Source of the DNA: Hymenobacter sp. DG01
Lineage (GTDB): Bacteria > Bacteroidota > Bacteroidia > Cytophagales > Hymenobacteraceae
Assembly (NCBI RefSeq): GCF_006352025.1
Contig: NZ_CP040936.1
Span: 3,908,001-3,972,000 of the forward strand
DNA: 64,000 nucleotides
Reading direction: 5' to 3'
Below, in pieces: positions 8,388-16,930 of the stretch. The position numbers and the translations under genes were made by a program. Each line of letters begins with the position of its first letter. The stretch's first letter is position 1. The notes beneath the pieces are model-generated. The model worked only from the letters and a program-made list of their open reading frames with translations, made no database searches and was not told the DNA's origin.

Positions 8388-9653
8388 CTAGAACTCCCGG
8401 ATTACCTGCTCAATAATGTCGCAGACCTCATGAATCTGCTCCTCGGTAATCACCAATGGCGGCGCAAAGCGGATAATGTCGCCGTGGGTGGGTTTGGCCA
8501 GCACACCGCGCTCCATCAGGCTCACGCACACATCCCAGGCCGTGCGGCCGTCGGGGCGGGGCTTAATGACCACGGCGTTGAGCAGGCCTTTGCCGCGCAC
8601 CAGCTCCACTACCTCGGGGCGCTGCTGCTGCACCCGGCGCATCCGCTCCCGGAACACCTCGCCCAGCATGCGGGCATTGTCGGTCAGCTTTTCCTCAATG
8701 AGTACGTCCAGGGCGGCCCGCAGCACCACCGAGGCCAGCGGGTTGCCCCCGAACGTAGAGCCGTGCTGTCCCGGCTGAATAGTCAGCATGATTTCGTTGC
8801 GGGCCAGCACCGCCGACACGGGTAGCACGCCCCCGCTCAGGGCCTTGCCCAGAATCAGAATATCGGCGTGTACGGCCTCGTAGCATACGGCCAGCAACTC
8901 CCCGGTGCGGCCCAGGCCCGTCTGAATCTCATCGGCAATAAACAGCACGTTGTGGGCCTTGCAGATGGCCGCCGCCTTCGCCAGGTAGCCTTCGGAGGGC
9001 ACCATTACGCCGGCCTCTCCCTGAATTGGCTCCACCAGAAAACCACAGACGTGCGGGTCCTGCACGGCTTCTTCCAGCGCCGCCAAATCATCGTAGGGTA
9101 CTACCTGATAGCCCGGCACGTAGGGTCCGAAGCCGCCCGTCGAATCGGGGTCGGTGCTAAAGGAAATGATGCCGGTGGTGCGGCCGTGGAAGTTATGCTC
9201 GGCCACGATGATGCGCGCCTGGTTCGGGGCAATGCCTTTCTCCTGATAGCCCCACTTGCGGGCCAGCTTCAGGGCGGTTTCTACGGCCTCGGCTCCGGAG
9301 TTCATTAGAAGGGCCTTATCGTAGTTGAACAGCTCGCAAAGCTGCTTTTCGGCCATACCCAGCTGGTCGTTGAAGAAGGCGCGGCTGGTCAGGGTCAGCT
9401 TTCGGGCCTGCTCCGTGAGGGCCCCGATAATGCGAGGGTGGCAGTGGCCCTGGTTTACTGCCGAGTAAGCCGAGAGAAAATCGTAGTAGTGCTTGCCCTC
9501 CACATCCCAAAGGTGCACGCCTTCGCCCCGGCTCAGCACCACGGGCAGCGGGTGGTAGTTGTGGGCACCGTACTGGTCTTCTAGGGCCATCAGCTCCTGG
9601 CTGCTGGTCGGTTGGGTCAGGGTATCGGAAGTGGGCTGGGTGGGCGCGTGCAT
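8388..9653 (-). CDS. rocD: Ornithine--oxo-acid transaminase (ornithine aminotransferase)
   Basis: 421 aa from the ATG at 9653; the longer frame to 9767 has an unrelated Trp/Arg/Phe-rich lead. It is a class III PLP aminotransferase that converts ornithine plus 2-oxoglutarate to glutamate semialdehyde and glutamate, linking arginine and proline metabolism. The PLP lysine is K270 ([18 protein letters not shown]), preceded by [39 protein letters not shown] near the start and [14 protein letters not shown] near the end are characteristic of ornithine aminotransferase rather than acetylornithine or GABA aminotransferases. Single-gene unit. Confidence 0.92.
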   Translation of the reverse strand: MHAPTQPTSDTLTQPTSSQELMALEDQYGAHNYHPLPVVLSRGEGVHLWDVEGKHYYDFLSAYSAVNQGHCHPRIIGALTEQARKLTLTSRAFFNDQLGMAEKQLCELFNYDKALLMNSGAEAVETALKLARKWGYQEKGIAPNQARIIVAEHNFHGRTTGIISFSTDPDSTGGFGPYVPGYQVVPYDDLAALEEAVQDPHVCGFLVEPIQGEAGVMVPSEGYLAKAAAICKAHNVLFIADEIQTGLGRTGELLAVCYEAVHADILILGKALSGGVLPVSAVLARNEIMLTIQPGQHGSTFGGNPLASVVLRAALDVLIEEKLTDNARMLGEVFRERMRRVQQQRPEVVELVRGKGLLNAVVIKPRPDGRTAWDVCVSLMERGVLAKPTHGDIIRFAPPLVITEEQIHEVCDIIEQVIREF

Positions 9654-9870
9654 AGTGGGCGGGTGGTTTAGATAAAGGGGCGAATCAACGAAATCAAAAC
9701 TACGGAAAAAGCTTCCATCGGTAGAGCGCCAACAAGCGGCAGCTCGGCCATAACCCTTATGCCACACAAGGGAGTAGAGTAAAGGAGCTGCTTTGTAAAT
9801 AATTGAAGATCAACCATGTAAACTGCGTGGCGGCATTCCTGATATCTTATCCAAAGTGGCTTCTAATGCT

Positions 9871-10773
9871 ATGGCTGCTGCTTTTGCTCTTCGTCACCCT
9901 GCCTGGACCTTTGTAGCGGTAGCAGTAGTGCTGCTACTGATTGGAGGAGGATGGGCCTACTTTTCAACCGATAAGGGAAAAGAACTGTTGCCGACCCTGG
10001 AAAATACTTCCCTGGCCGTGAATAACATTACGGCCTCCCGGCTGCAGGCCCAGATGAAAGCCGATTTGCGCAACCGCATGCCCGTGACCCTGAAAGTGGA
10101 CAGCATGAGCTACCAGACCCGGGTGGATGGCAAGCTGCTGGCCGAGGGTAGCAAAGACCAGCCACTGGTGCTGAAAGGCAACGATATCAACCACCTGCAG
10201 ATTCCGATGTCGGTGGACCTGAGCAACGTGAAAAATACCCTGAAAAACAGCCAGCAGGACTGCGTGGACGTGCAGATGGCCATGACGCTTTACACCCGCC
10301 TGCCCGTGGCCGGCCCCCAGGAAATACCCGTGAAGCTGAGCAAGCGCGTCTATATCCCGAAGCTACCCAAAATTGAAGTGGCCGACGTGGACATCAAGGA
10401 TCTGGGCCTAAAAAACGGGGAAGCCGTGGTGAGCCTGCGGGTGACCAACTATAACCCGTTCCCCGTGACGGTGCGGCGTGTTTCCTACGACTTCCGCATC
10501 AGCGACGACATGCAGGTGCAGGGTGTAGAGGAAAAAGACGTTTCCTTCCGCAAGAAAGGCACGGAGCTAATGCCCATTCGTGTCCGGTTTGAGCCCAAAG
10601 GCCTACCCAAGGTAGCCTTCAAGACCTTGTTCAAAGCCAAAAAAACCGATTACACCCTGAACGGCTCCGCCGTGGTAGCGGCCGGAGAGCACAACCCCAA
10701 GGACATGACCATGCGCTTCAATAGCGCCGGCACCCTGCAGGACCTCAAGGATATTCCTAAAAAAGGCGAGTAA
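9871..10773 (+). CDS. LEA type-2 (WHy-domain) family protein
   Basis: 300 aa from ATG 9871; a GTG at 9856 is in frame and possible. One N-terminal transmembrane helix (about residues 10-30, WTFVAVAVVLLLIGGGWAYF) anchors a large periplasmic part. The region KNGEAVVSLRVTNYNPFPVTVRRVSYDFRIS (about 190-220) is the LEA-2/WHy pattern with the conserved N-P-F-P element; an earlier, weaker copy lies at about 45-140 (LAVNNITASRL...MPVTLKVDSMSY). Such proteins are linked to desiccation and stress tolerance, but no substrate or partner is known here. Confidence 0.72.
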   Translation: MAAAFALRHPAWTFVAVAVVLLLIGGGWAYFSTDKGKELLPTLENTSLAVNNITASRLQAQMKADLRNRMPVTLKVDSMSYQTRVDGKLLAEGSKDQPLVLKGNDINHLQIPMSVDLSNVKNTLKNSQQDCVDVQMAMTLYTRLPVAGPQEIPVKLSKRVYIPKLPKIEVADVDIKDLGLKNGEAVVSLRVTNYNPFPVTVRRVSYDFRISDDMQVQGVEEKDVSFRKKGTELMPIRVRFEPKGLPKVAFKTLFKAKKTDYTLNGSAVVAAGEHNPKDMTMRFNSAGTLQDLKDIPKKGE

Positions 10774-10792
10774 GCGGCCGGGCGAGAGGCGC

Positions 10793-11263
10793 TTAGTCCT
10801 GCAGGGCGGCCAGCCGCTCTTCCAGGTCCAGGTACTTGCCCAGAAAATTGCCTTCCTCGGCGCCGTTTGCCCGGAGCAGAATCCAGTCCAGCACGGCCGT
10901 TTCCTCAAAGTCGGCCGTTGCGCCGGGGGTAGGCCGGCCATCAGGGGCCAGGCGCACAATCCGACCGCTGATGTGGGTGCCCTGCCAGGTATCTACCAGT
11001 ATAACCACGGGCTCGGGGGTAGCGGCCTCGTTCAGCACCCGCGCCGTTAGGTAAAAACCGGTGCCGGCCGGCAGCCCCCGCAGGTAGCGCTGGCGGGCCT
11101 GCGGCAGCGTTCGGCGGGCCTCCTTCAGGGGTAGCGTCGGCAATGGCTCTGGAGTGTGTGCCAGTTGCTGCACCAGCAGAGGCAGGCTGGCTACGGCGGG
11201 TTGCTGGGCCCTGACTGGGCTGGCTAACAGCAGCGCCGGAAAAAGAAGTACAAAAGCGCGCAT
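10793..11263 (-). CDS. Secreted DUF2314-like protein
   Basis: 156 aa from the ATG at 11263, which starts the signal peptide MRAFVLLFPALLLASPVRAQ; a longer frame to 11596 is spurious. The C-terminal half has the DUF2314 (YegJ-like) layout: LTARVLNE...EPVVILVDTWQGTHISGRIVRL then ADFEETAVLDWILLRANGAEEGNFLGKYL, with the conserved W...I.G and DW motifs. Convergent with the LEA-2 gene, 19 bases between stops. The biochemical role of DUF2314 is not established. Confidence 0.65.
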   Translation of the reverse strand: MRAFVLLFPALLLASPVRAQQPAVASLPLLVQQLAHTPEPLPTLPLKEARRTLPQARQRYLRGLPAGTGFYLTARVLNEAATPEPVVILVDTWQGTHISGRIVRLAPDGRPTPGATADFEETAVLDWILLRANGAEEGNFLGKYLDLEERLAALQD

Positions 11264-11395
11264 GGGCAAAGCTACGTCAGGGGCGCCATACACGCAGCGC
11301 TCGGTACAGGTAATACCGGGAAGGCGGCCGGCAGGTTTTAGCGAGAGGCGGACGCAGGGGCTTTCGTATCTTGCGCCTTTATCTGCTTTCGTATC

Positions 11396-11581
11396 GTGGC
11401 CCGTTCTGCTCCCCAGCCGCTTCAGCCCGGCGACTACTATCTGACCCCGGAAGGCTATATGGTTTTCACGGAACAGTACCATTTGCGACGGGGCAGCTGC
11501 TGCGGCAACGGGTGCCGGCACTGCCCGTGGCAACATGCCCGAGGTAAAAAGAAGCCTCGTACGGGCCCGGAAATAGGCTAA
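11396..11581 (+). CDS. DUF5522 small Cys-rich protein
   Basis: 61 aa, GTG start. The core YYLTPEGYMVFTEQYHL followed by RGSCCGNGCRHCPW is the DUF5522 signature: four closely spaced cysteines and a histidine that look like a metal site. It overlaps nothing and begins 132 bases from the divergent DUF2314 gene. A TATCTTGCG element at about 11367 could be its promoter. Function not known; a zinc or iron site is inferred from the cysteines. Confidence 0.75.
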   Translation: MARSAPQPLQPGDYYLTPEGYMVFTEQYHLRRGSCCGNGCRHCPWQHARGKKKPRTGPEIG

Positions 11582-11677
11582 CCCGCTATTTTTCAAGCCT
11601 TGGGTTTGCTTCTGTCAAAATACTTCGGATATTTGCGTCCCTTTTTCTAGCATTGAAACCTCTAAGCTCCTGATATC

Positions 11678-11917
11678 ATGGCCCGAGTTTGTGATCTGAC
11701 CGGCAAGCGTACCCGCGTAGGCAACAACGTTTCGCACGCCAACAACAAGACCAAGCGCAAGTTCTACCCGAACCTGCAGAAGAAGCGTTTCTACATCCCT
11801 GAGCAAGACGCCTGGGTTACGCTGAAAGTTGCCGCCAGCACCATCCGCACCATCAACAAGAACGGCATCATGTCGGTCCTGAAGAAGGCCAAGGAGCAGG
11901 GCTTTATCGTTTACTAG
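11678..11917 (+). CDS. rpmB: 50S ribosomal protein L28
   Basis: 79 aa, beginning [20 protein letters not shown], the standard L28 start, and ending [14 protein letters not shown]. It is a component of the large ribosomal subunit. In Bacteroidota it normally clusters with rpmG, DUF4295 and ftsY; here an aminopeptidase gene and a palindromic element separate it from them. Confidence 0.97.
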   Translation: MARVCDLTGKRTRVGNNVSHANNKTKRKFYPNLQKKRFYIPEQDAWVTLKVAASTIRTINKNGIMSVLKKAKEQGFIVY

Positions 11918-11947
11918 CTTTCAGCTAGGCTTCCGGCCTTGTGCCAG

Positions 11948-12032
11948 AGCGCGAAGCTTCCGCCACGCGCAGAATTTCAGCTACTTCCAGTATTGGAACG
12001 CTGGGCTCTGCGAGTAGCGGAAGCTTCGCGCT
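11948..12032. repeat. Long inverted repeat downstream of rpmB
   Basis: A perfect 16-bp inverted repeat (11948-11963 with 12017-12032, core GCGCGAAGCTTC) encloses a second short pair (CGCAGA/TCTGCG) and a TTCCA/TGGAA tip. It could terminate rpmB, but its core GCGCGAAGCT also occurs in the palindromes before ftsY, so it looks like a dispersed element. Confidence 0.7.
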
Positions 12033-12138
12033 GTTGTTTGGTGCCGAGCACGGCCAACGCAGCAGGGTGCTGAGCTGCAGTAGATAAGGCCCTACCCCTG
12101 CTGCAACGTCGAGGTCCGAAGACAGTCTTTCCTGCGCT

Positions 12139-13788
12139 ATGCCTTACTCCCTGCCTTCGCTCAGAAAATCAAGCGGTCTGCTGCTCCTGGCCGGCTGCCT
12201 TTTGCTCACGCCCACTGCCTACGCCCAGCGCGCCGCCGGCCCCGACCGCCCCACAGATTTGCTGTCGGCATCGTTTCATAAGCAGCGGCGGGAGTTGGTA
12301 CGGCAGGCGCTGCCGGCTGGCTCCGTGGCCGTGCTGTTTGCCGCTCCGGTGCGCAACCGCGCCAACGACGTAGATTTTCTCTACCACCAAAGCCCCGACT
12401 TTTATTACCTCACCGGCTACACTGAGCCAGAGGCCGTGCTGGTGCTGTTTAAGGAGCCCCAGACTATCAAAGGGCAGAGTGGCATTACGGAAGCCCTGTT
12501 TGTGCAGCCCCGCAATGCCCGCGCCGAGCAGTGGACCGGCCGCCGGCTGGGTGCTGAAGGAGCCAGGCAGCAGCTGCAACTGCAGTTTGTAGCCGATAAC
12601 AAGGAGTTTGCTGATGCCGGTATTAAGTGGGGCAGCTTCTCCCAGATAGCCTTCCAGTCCCTACCCACCGACGCGCGCGACAATCCCGAGGACCCGGCCG
12701 ACCTGTACAACCTGGTAGCCACATTCCGCCAGCAGGCCGCCCTGCCCGCCGATTTCAGCCCCGCCGTTGCGGAGGCTCACCAGCTTATTCAGCAGCGCGG
12801 CGTTTCTGGTGCCGAGCGTCTGCAGCCCTATCTGCTGCGCCTCATTCAAACCCAGCCTGCCATAGCCCAGGACGCCTACGTGCAGGCGTATTTAGGTGCG
12901 AAAACCGAGGCGGATCGGCAAAAGGCTGTAGCCAACAAACCCGTCAGCCGCTATAACTCTCAGGCTCTGGAGGAGGCTTTGGCCCGGCTGCGAGAAGTGA
13001 AAACCGCCGAGGAAATAGCCCTGCTGCGCCGGGCCGTACGCATCAGCGCCATCGGGCAGCAGGAAGTCATGAAGGCTACCCGCCCCGACATGGGAGAAAT
13101 GGAGCTGCAAGGCCTGCACGAGTACGTTTATAAAAAGTACGGAGCCGAGTTCGAGGGCTACCCCAGCATTGTGGGCGCCGGAAGCAACGCCTGCATCCTG
13201 CACTACACCGAAAACGACAAGACACAGGTTAAAAACGACCTGCTACTCATGGACTGCGGAGCTGAATACCACGGCTACTCCGCCGATGTCACCCGTACTA
13301 TCCCGCCGTCCGGCAAGTTCAGTCCGGCCCAGCGCCAGATTTACGAGTTGGTATTAGCCGCTCAGGATGCCGGGTTTGCTGCCTGCAAACCCGGCAACGA
13401 GTTTCAGGCACCTCACAAAGCCGCCCAGAAAGTTATTACCGATGGTCTGCTGAGGCTGGGCATCATTAAGAAGCCGGAAGAAGTCCGCACCTACTTCCCC
13501 CACGGCACCAGCCACTACCTCGGCCTCGATGTGCATGATCCTGGCACGTACGGACCTCTGCAAGCAGGAGCTGTAATCACCGTGGAGCCCGGCATCTACA
13601 TACCGGAGGGCAGCCCCTGCGACAAGAAGTGGTGGAACATCGGAGTGCGTATCGAAGACGATATTCTGATTACCCAGCAAGGCTACGAAAACCTCTCGCG
13701 GGAGGCCCCGCGCACGGTAGCGGAAGTAGAAAGCATGATGGCCAAGCCCAGCGCCCTCGACGATTTCAAGCTGCCGGAGTTAAACTAA
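12139..13788 (+). CDS. Secreted Xaa-Pro aminopeptidase (M24B, aminopeptidase P family)
   Basis: 549 aa with a signal peptide (SSGLLLLAGCLLLTPTAYAQ), so periplasmic or exported. It removes N-terminal residues preceding proline. The N-terminal AMP_N domain (about 45-170) has YYLTGYTEPEAVLVL; the M24 catalytic domain begins near 290. Metal ligands are recognisable: D372 in MDCGAE, D383 in YSADVTRT, H459 in HGTSHYLGLDVHD, then glutamates in ITVEPGIYIP and GVRIEDDILI. The middle (about 190-270) is longer than in E. coli PepP. The unusual cytoplasmic family member is exported here, as in other Bacteroidota. Confidence 0.92.
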   Translation: MPYSLPSLRKSSGLLLLAGCLLLTPTAYAQRAAGPDRPTDLLSASFHKQRRELVRQALPAGSVAVLFAAPVRNRANDVDFLYHQSPDFYYLTGYTEPEAVLVLFKEPQTIKGQSGITEALFVQPRNARAEQWTGRRLGAEGARQQLQLQFVADNKEFADAGIKWGSFSQIAFQSLPTDARDNPEDPADLYNLVATFRQQAALPADFSPAVAEAHQLIQQRGVSGAERLQPYLLRLIQTQPAIAQDAYVQAYLGAKTEADRQKAVANKPVSRYNSQALEEALARLREVKTAEEIALLRRAVRISAIGQQEVMKATRPDMGEMELQGLHEYVYKKYGAEFEGYPSIVGAGSNACILHYTENDKTQVKNDLLLMDCGAEYHGYSADVTRTIPPSGKFSPAQRQIYELVLAAQDAGFAACKPGNEFQAPHKAAQKVITDGLLRLGIIKKPEEVRTYFPHGTSHYLGLDVHDPGTYGPLQAGAVITVEPGIYIPEGSPCDKKWWNIGVRIEDDILITQQGYENLSREAPRTVAEVESMMAKPSALDDFKLPELN

Positions 13789-13897
13789 AGAGGTAATGAG
13801 GGGAATGGTGCTGAAGTGAAAAGCGAGGCAGAAGCCGGTAGAAATAACGCTTTAAGGCGCCAACTCCTCAGCGCATCAACTAATTAGCCATATTCTA

Positions 13898-13928
13898 TTT
13901 GACATTATCGAAAACCCTTGTACCTTTG
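13898..13928 (+). promoter_or_regulatory. Bacteroidota-type promoter of rpmG
   Basis: A -33 box TTTG (13898-13901), 19-base spacer and -7 box TACCTTTG (13921-13928), 29 bases before the rpmG ATG. Both boxes match the known Bacteroidota sigma-ABfr consensus. Confidence 0.85.
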
Positions 13929-13956
13929 CAGTCCTTAATCCCAAAACCCCGTCGAG

Positions 13957-14139
13957 ATGGCTAAAAAAGGCAACCGGGTGCAGGTAATCCTTGAATGCAC
14001 TGAGCATAAGAACTCGGGGCAGCCGGGCACCTCGCGCTACATCACCACCAAGAACCGTAAGAACACTCCTGAGCGCATCGAGCTGAAGAAGTTCAACCCC
14101 GTGCTCAAGAAGATGACCGTTCACAAGGAAATCAAGTAA
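13957..14139 (+). CDS. rpmG: 50S ribosomal protein L33
   Basis: 60 aa: [20 protein letters not shown], then the [17 protein letters not shown] block and [10 protein letters not shown] end of L33. The zinc-binding CxxC pairs of some L33 proteins are absent (a single Cys), so this is the Cys-free type. First gene of a three-gene unit with the DUF4295 gene (7 bases between stop and start) and probably followed by ftsY. Confidence 0.97.
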   Translation: MAKKGNRVQVILECTEHKNSGQPGTSRYITTKNRKNTPERIELKKFNPVLKKMTVHKEIK

Positions 14140-14146
14140 TTGAGCA

Positions 14147-14308
14147 ATGGCTAAGAAAGTAGTAGCAACCCTGAAAACCGCTACCGGCAAGGACTGGGCT
14201 AAGGTCATCCGTGCGGTGAAATCGGAGAAAACCGGCGCTTACACCTTCAAAGAAGAGATGGTGCCCGTTGATAAAGTGCAGGATTACATCGCCACCGGCG
14301 TTAAGTAA
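14147..14308 (+). CDS. DUF4295 family small protein
   Basis: 53 aa: begins MAKKVVATLKTATGKDWAKV and ends VDKVQDYIATGVK. This short basic protein is conserved in Bacteroidota directly after rpmG and before ftsY, which suggests a ribosome-associated role, though none has been shown. It starts 7 bases after the rpmG stop, so it is almost certainly cotranscribed. A hairpin with T-run follows at 14344. Confidence 0.9.
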   Translation: MAKKVVATLKTATGKDWAKVIRAVKSEKTGAYTFKEEMVPVDKVQDYIATGVK

Positions 14309-14343
14309 TTCGGCGCCCCCGTGGCATTCCTACCGAAGTGAAG

Positions 14344-14369
14344 AAGTCCCGCCACCGTGGGACTTTTTT
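14344..14369 (+). terminator. Rho-independent terminator after rpmG-DUF4295
   Basis: A 7-bp stem (14344-14350 with 14359-14365) followed by a T-run to 14369. This separates the ribosomal-protein unit from ftsY. Confidence 0.85.
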
Positions 14370-14375
14370 GCGTTG

Positions 14376-14473
14376 TAGCACGAAGCTCCAGCTTCGTGCC
14401 TCGTTGAGCTACTTAGGGTAAGCCAAGGAGCTCAACCTCAGCAACGACGCGTGAAGCTGGAGCTTCGCGCTAC
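14376..14473. repeat. Compound palindromic element upstream of ftsY
   Basis: Two short palindromes (14378-14399 and 14449-14470, both built on CGAAGCT/AGCTTCG) are themselves inverted relative to each other, with an inner GTTGAGCT/AGCTCAAC pair. The whole 98 bp can fold into a cloverleaf or one long hairpin. It ends 11 bases before the ftsY ATG. It shares its core with the element at 11948-12032. Confidence 0.75.
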
Positions 14474-14484
14474 ATCCTGACCGC

Positions 14485-15462
14485 ATGGGACTTTTCGATT
14501 TTTTCAAGAAGGATAAGGAAAGCAAGGAGCAGCAGCAGGCGCTTGATGAAGGCCTGCAGAAAACCAAAACCAGCTTCTTCGACCAGCTCAGCAAAGCCGT
14601 AGTAGGTAAAAGCACTGTGGATGAGGCCGTCCTGGACGACCTTGAAACGCTGCTCGTGCACGCCGACGTAGGGATTGACACCACCGTGAAGGTCATTGAC
14701 CGGATTGAGAAGCGTGTAGCCCGCGACAAGTACGTGAGCACCTCGGAACTGGACCGTATTCTTCGCGAAGAAATTGCCGACCTGCTGGACCGCAACAGCG
14801 GCGCTACCGGCTCCCGCGCCATCCTCGACCGCCCCGACAACACCGGTTCACCCTTCGTGATTATGGTAGTGGGCGTGAACGGGGTAGGCAAAACTACCAC
14901 GATTGGCAAGCTGGCTCACCGCTTTCACTCGGCAGGTAAGAAGGTGGTGCTGGGCGCAGCCGATACCTTCCGGGCAGCGGCCGTGGATCAGCTCATCATC
15001 TGGGGTGAGCGGGTAGGCGTCCCGGTTATTTCGCACGGCATGAACACCGACCCCGCTTCCGTGGCCTACGACGCGGTGAAGAAAGGCGTGGAGATGCAGG
15101 CTGACGTGGTGATTATTGACACCGCCGGCCGCCTGCACAATAAGGTCAACCTGATGAACGAGCTCAGCAAGATCAAGCGGGTGATGCAGAAGGTTATTCC
15201 AGATGCGCCCCACGAGGTGTTGCTAGTACTGGACGGTAGCACCGGCCAAAATGCTTTCCTACAGGCTAAGGAGTTTACCAAAGCCACCGAAGTATCGGCA
15301 TTAGCGATTACCAAGCTCGACGGTACGGCGAAGGGCGGGGTAGTTATCGGAATTTCAGATCAGCTGCAGGTGCCGGTGCGCTACATTGGGGTAGGGGAGA
15401 AGATGACGGATTTGCAGCTCTTCGACCGACATACCTTCGTAAATTCTCTGTTCAAAAAATAA
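14485..15462 (+). CDS. ftsY: Signal recognition particle receptor FtsY
   Basis: 325 aa. GTPase that receives SRP-ribosome complexes at the inner membrane for cotranslational insertion. NG-domain motifs are clear: G1 GVNGVGKTT (about 133-141), DTFRAAAVDQL, DTAGRLHNK, and TKLDGTAKGG. The N-terminal acidic domain is minimal (about 20 residues with KKDKESKEQQQ), as usual in Bacteroidota. No Shine-Dalgarno; the start is immediately preceded by the palindromic element. Confidence 0.97.
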   Translation: MGLFDFFKKDKESKEQQQALDEGLQKTKTSFFDQLSKAVVGKSTVDEAVLDDLETLLVHADVGIDTTVKVIDRIEKRVARDKYVSTSELDRILREEIADLLDRNSGATGSRAILDRPDNTGSPFVIMVVGVNGVGKTTTIGKLAHRFHSAGKKVVLGAADTFRAAAVDQLIIWGERVGVPVISHGMNTDPASVAYDAVKKGVEMQADVVIIDTAGRLHNKVNLMNELSKIKRVMQKVIPDAPHEVLLVLDGSTGQNAFLQAKEFTKATEVSALAITKLDGTAKGGVVIGISDQLQVPVRYIGVGEKMTDLQLFDRHTFVNSLFKK

Positions 15463-15490
15463 GCTGGCAGGATCCTGACCGCCGGTTGTA

Positions 15491-15527
15491 AAGCCCGCCG
15501 AAGCGTATGTTTCGGCGGGCTTTTTTG
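15491..15527 (+). terminator. Rho-independent terminator of ftsY
   Basis: A 12-bp stem (15491-15502 with 15511-15522) with GC core GCCCGCCG, then a T-run to 15526. Confidence 0.9.
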
Positions 15528-15596
15528 TTGCTGACGTGATGGGTGCCGCTCGGCCCTCAGTAAAAATCAGCATCTTGGATATATAAGCTGCTGCCT

Positions 15597-16754
15597 ATGC
15601 TTGTGCCCTTACCCGATGTTGCCGTTGCACCTGCTGCCCTGGCGCCCTTGCCCGCCCGCCTCGATGCGTTCCTGAGCCAGAAGCTTCGGTTCTGGTCGCT
15701 CGTGGCCATGTTGCTGCTGGTGTACGTGCACGCCTACAACCTGCACCCGCGCTATCTGCAGCCCTGGACGCCCGTGGATGAGCCGCTGGCCGGCGGGACC
15801 TGGCTGCAGTACTTTCTGGCCAATGGGCTGCTGCGGTTCCGGATTCCCATTCTATTTGCCATATCCGGCTACCTTTTCGCCCACCACGAGGGTAGGGAGC
15901 CCCACGGCGTGCGGGTGAAACGGCGGGTGCGTTCCTTGCTGATACCGTACGTGGCCTGGAGCGCGCTGGGGCTGGCGCTTACGTGGGCGTTGGAGCAGTT
16001 TCCGGCTACACGTCAACTGGTGCTTTCGGCTGCGCTTAGCCCGTTTGGTCCCGATAATCCGTTGGTCAGCAACTACTCGCCGGGGCAGTTGCTTCTATGC
16101 TGGCTGCTGATTCCGCTGCCGTTTCAGCTGTGGTTTATTCGGAGTCTGTTCTTCTATAACCTGGGGTACCCGTGGCTGCGCAAAGCCATCGACCGGGCCC
16201 CGCTGGTGTACTTTGCCATAACCGGAGCTATGTGGGTGCTGGGCCTGGGCCTGCCCATGATAGAGGGAACCGGCTTATGCTTTTTCGGGCTGGGTGTGTG
16301 GCTGCGCCGCCGCGACATAGAGGTGCAAGTACCGCCGCGGTGGTTTAACGGGTGGCTCTTTGCGTTGGGGTGGCTGGTTATTGTCACGGTGAAAACCTGG
16401 CTGGCCTTTCACCTGGAACGGCCTTCGTTTAGCGTGATGTCGTTGCTGCACCGGGCCTCCGAGCTGCTGGGCATGCTGGTGATGTGGTACGGGGCCGATG
16501 GGCTGGTGCGGGTGGCTATGCGGCAACGGTGGTTTGTGTGGCTGACGAGCTTCTCCTTTATGATTTACGTGGTGCACGTGCCGCTGCTAAGCTACGCCAC
16601 CGAGGCCGCGCTGTACTTCTGGCCGAGGCAACAGCTGCTGGTATTTCTGCTGCTGCCTCTGGTAATGTTTGCGGTTTCTGTGGGGGTAGGAGCTTTGCTA
16701 CGCCGGGTAGCGCCGCCGGTGTATGAGCTACTGACCGGGGGTAGGGGCCTGTAG
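15597..16754 (+). CDS. Acyltransferase 3 family membrane protein
   Basis: 385 aa with about ten hydrophobic segments. The family hallmarks are FWSLVAMLLLVYVHAYN near residue 35 (the conserved His of acyltransferase-3/OafA proteins), FRIPILFAISGYLFA (the R..PiFFfiSGy motif) and a late FSFMIYVVHVPLL. Members O-acylate sugars or other envelope molecules; the acceptor here is unknown. A second acyltransferase of this superfamily lies 1.5 kb away on the other strand, on the far side of rimO. Confidence 0.8.
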   Translation: MLVPLPDVAVAPAALAPLPARLDAFLSQKLRFWSLVAMLLLVYVHAYNLHPRYLQPWTPVDEPLAGGTWLQYFLANGLLRFRIPILFAISGYLFAHHEGREPHGVRVKRRVRSLLIPYVAWSALGLALTWALEQFPATRQLVLSAALSPFGPDNPLVSNYSPGQLLLCWLLIPLPFQLWFIRSLFFYNLGYPWLRKAIDRAPLVYFAITGAMWVLGLGLPMIEGTGLCFFGLGVWLRRRDIEVQVPPRWFNGWLFALGWLVIVTVKTWLAFHLERPSFSVMSLLHRASELLGMLVMWYGADGLVRVAMRQRWFVWLTSFSFMIYVVHVPLLSYATEAALYFWPRQQLLVFLLLPLVMFAVSVGVGALLRRVAPPVYELLTGGRGL

Positions 16755-16839
16755 CGGATTGGGCCGAGCAAGCGGGGTAGGAAGTGCGGGCATCCGGGAA
16801 ATGGAACATTCGGAGTAGGAAAAGGCGTTGCCGAGTTCG

Positions 16840-16847
16840 TACCTTTG
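16840..16847 (+). promoter_or_regulatory. -7 box upstream of rimO
   Basis: TACCTTTG, 83 bases before the rimO ATG and matching the Bacteroidota -7 consensus. No good -33 TTTG at 19 bases is visible. Confidence 0.55.
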
Positions 16848-16930
16848 CGGTCCTAAATTCGCCGCGGGCCCCAAGCGGGCAAGTTTCTCACTGCTAAGAA
16901 ATTGCCCGGCCGCCTGCTTACTACCCCAGC

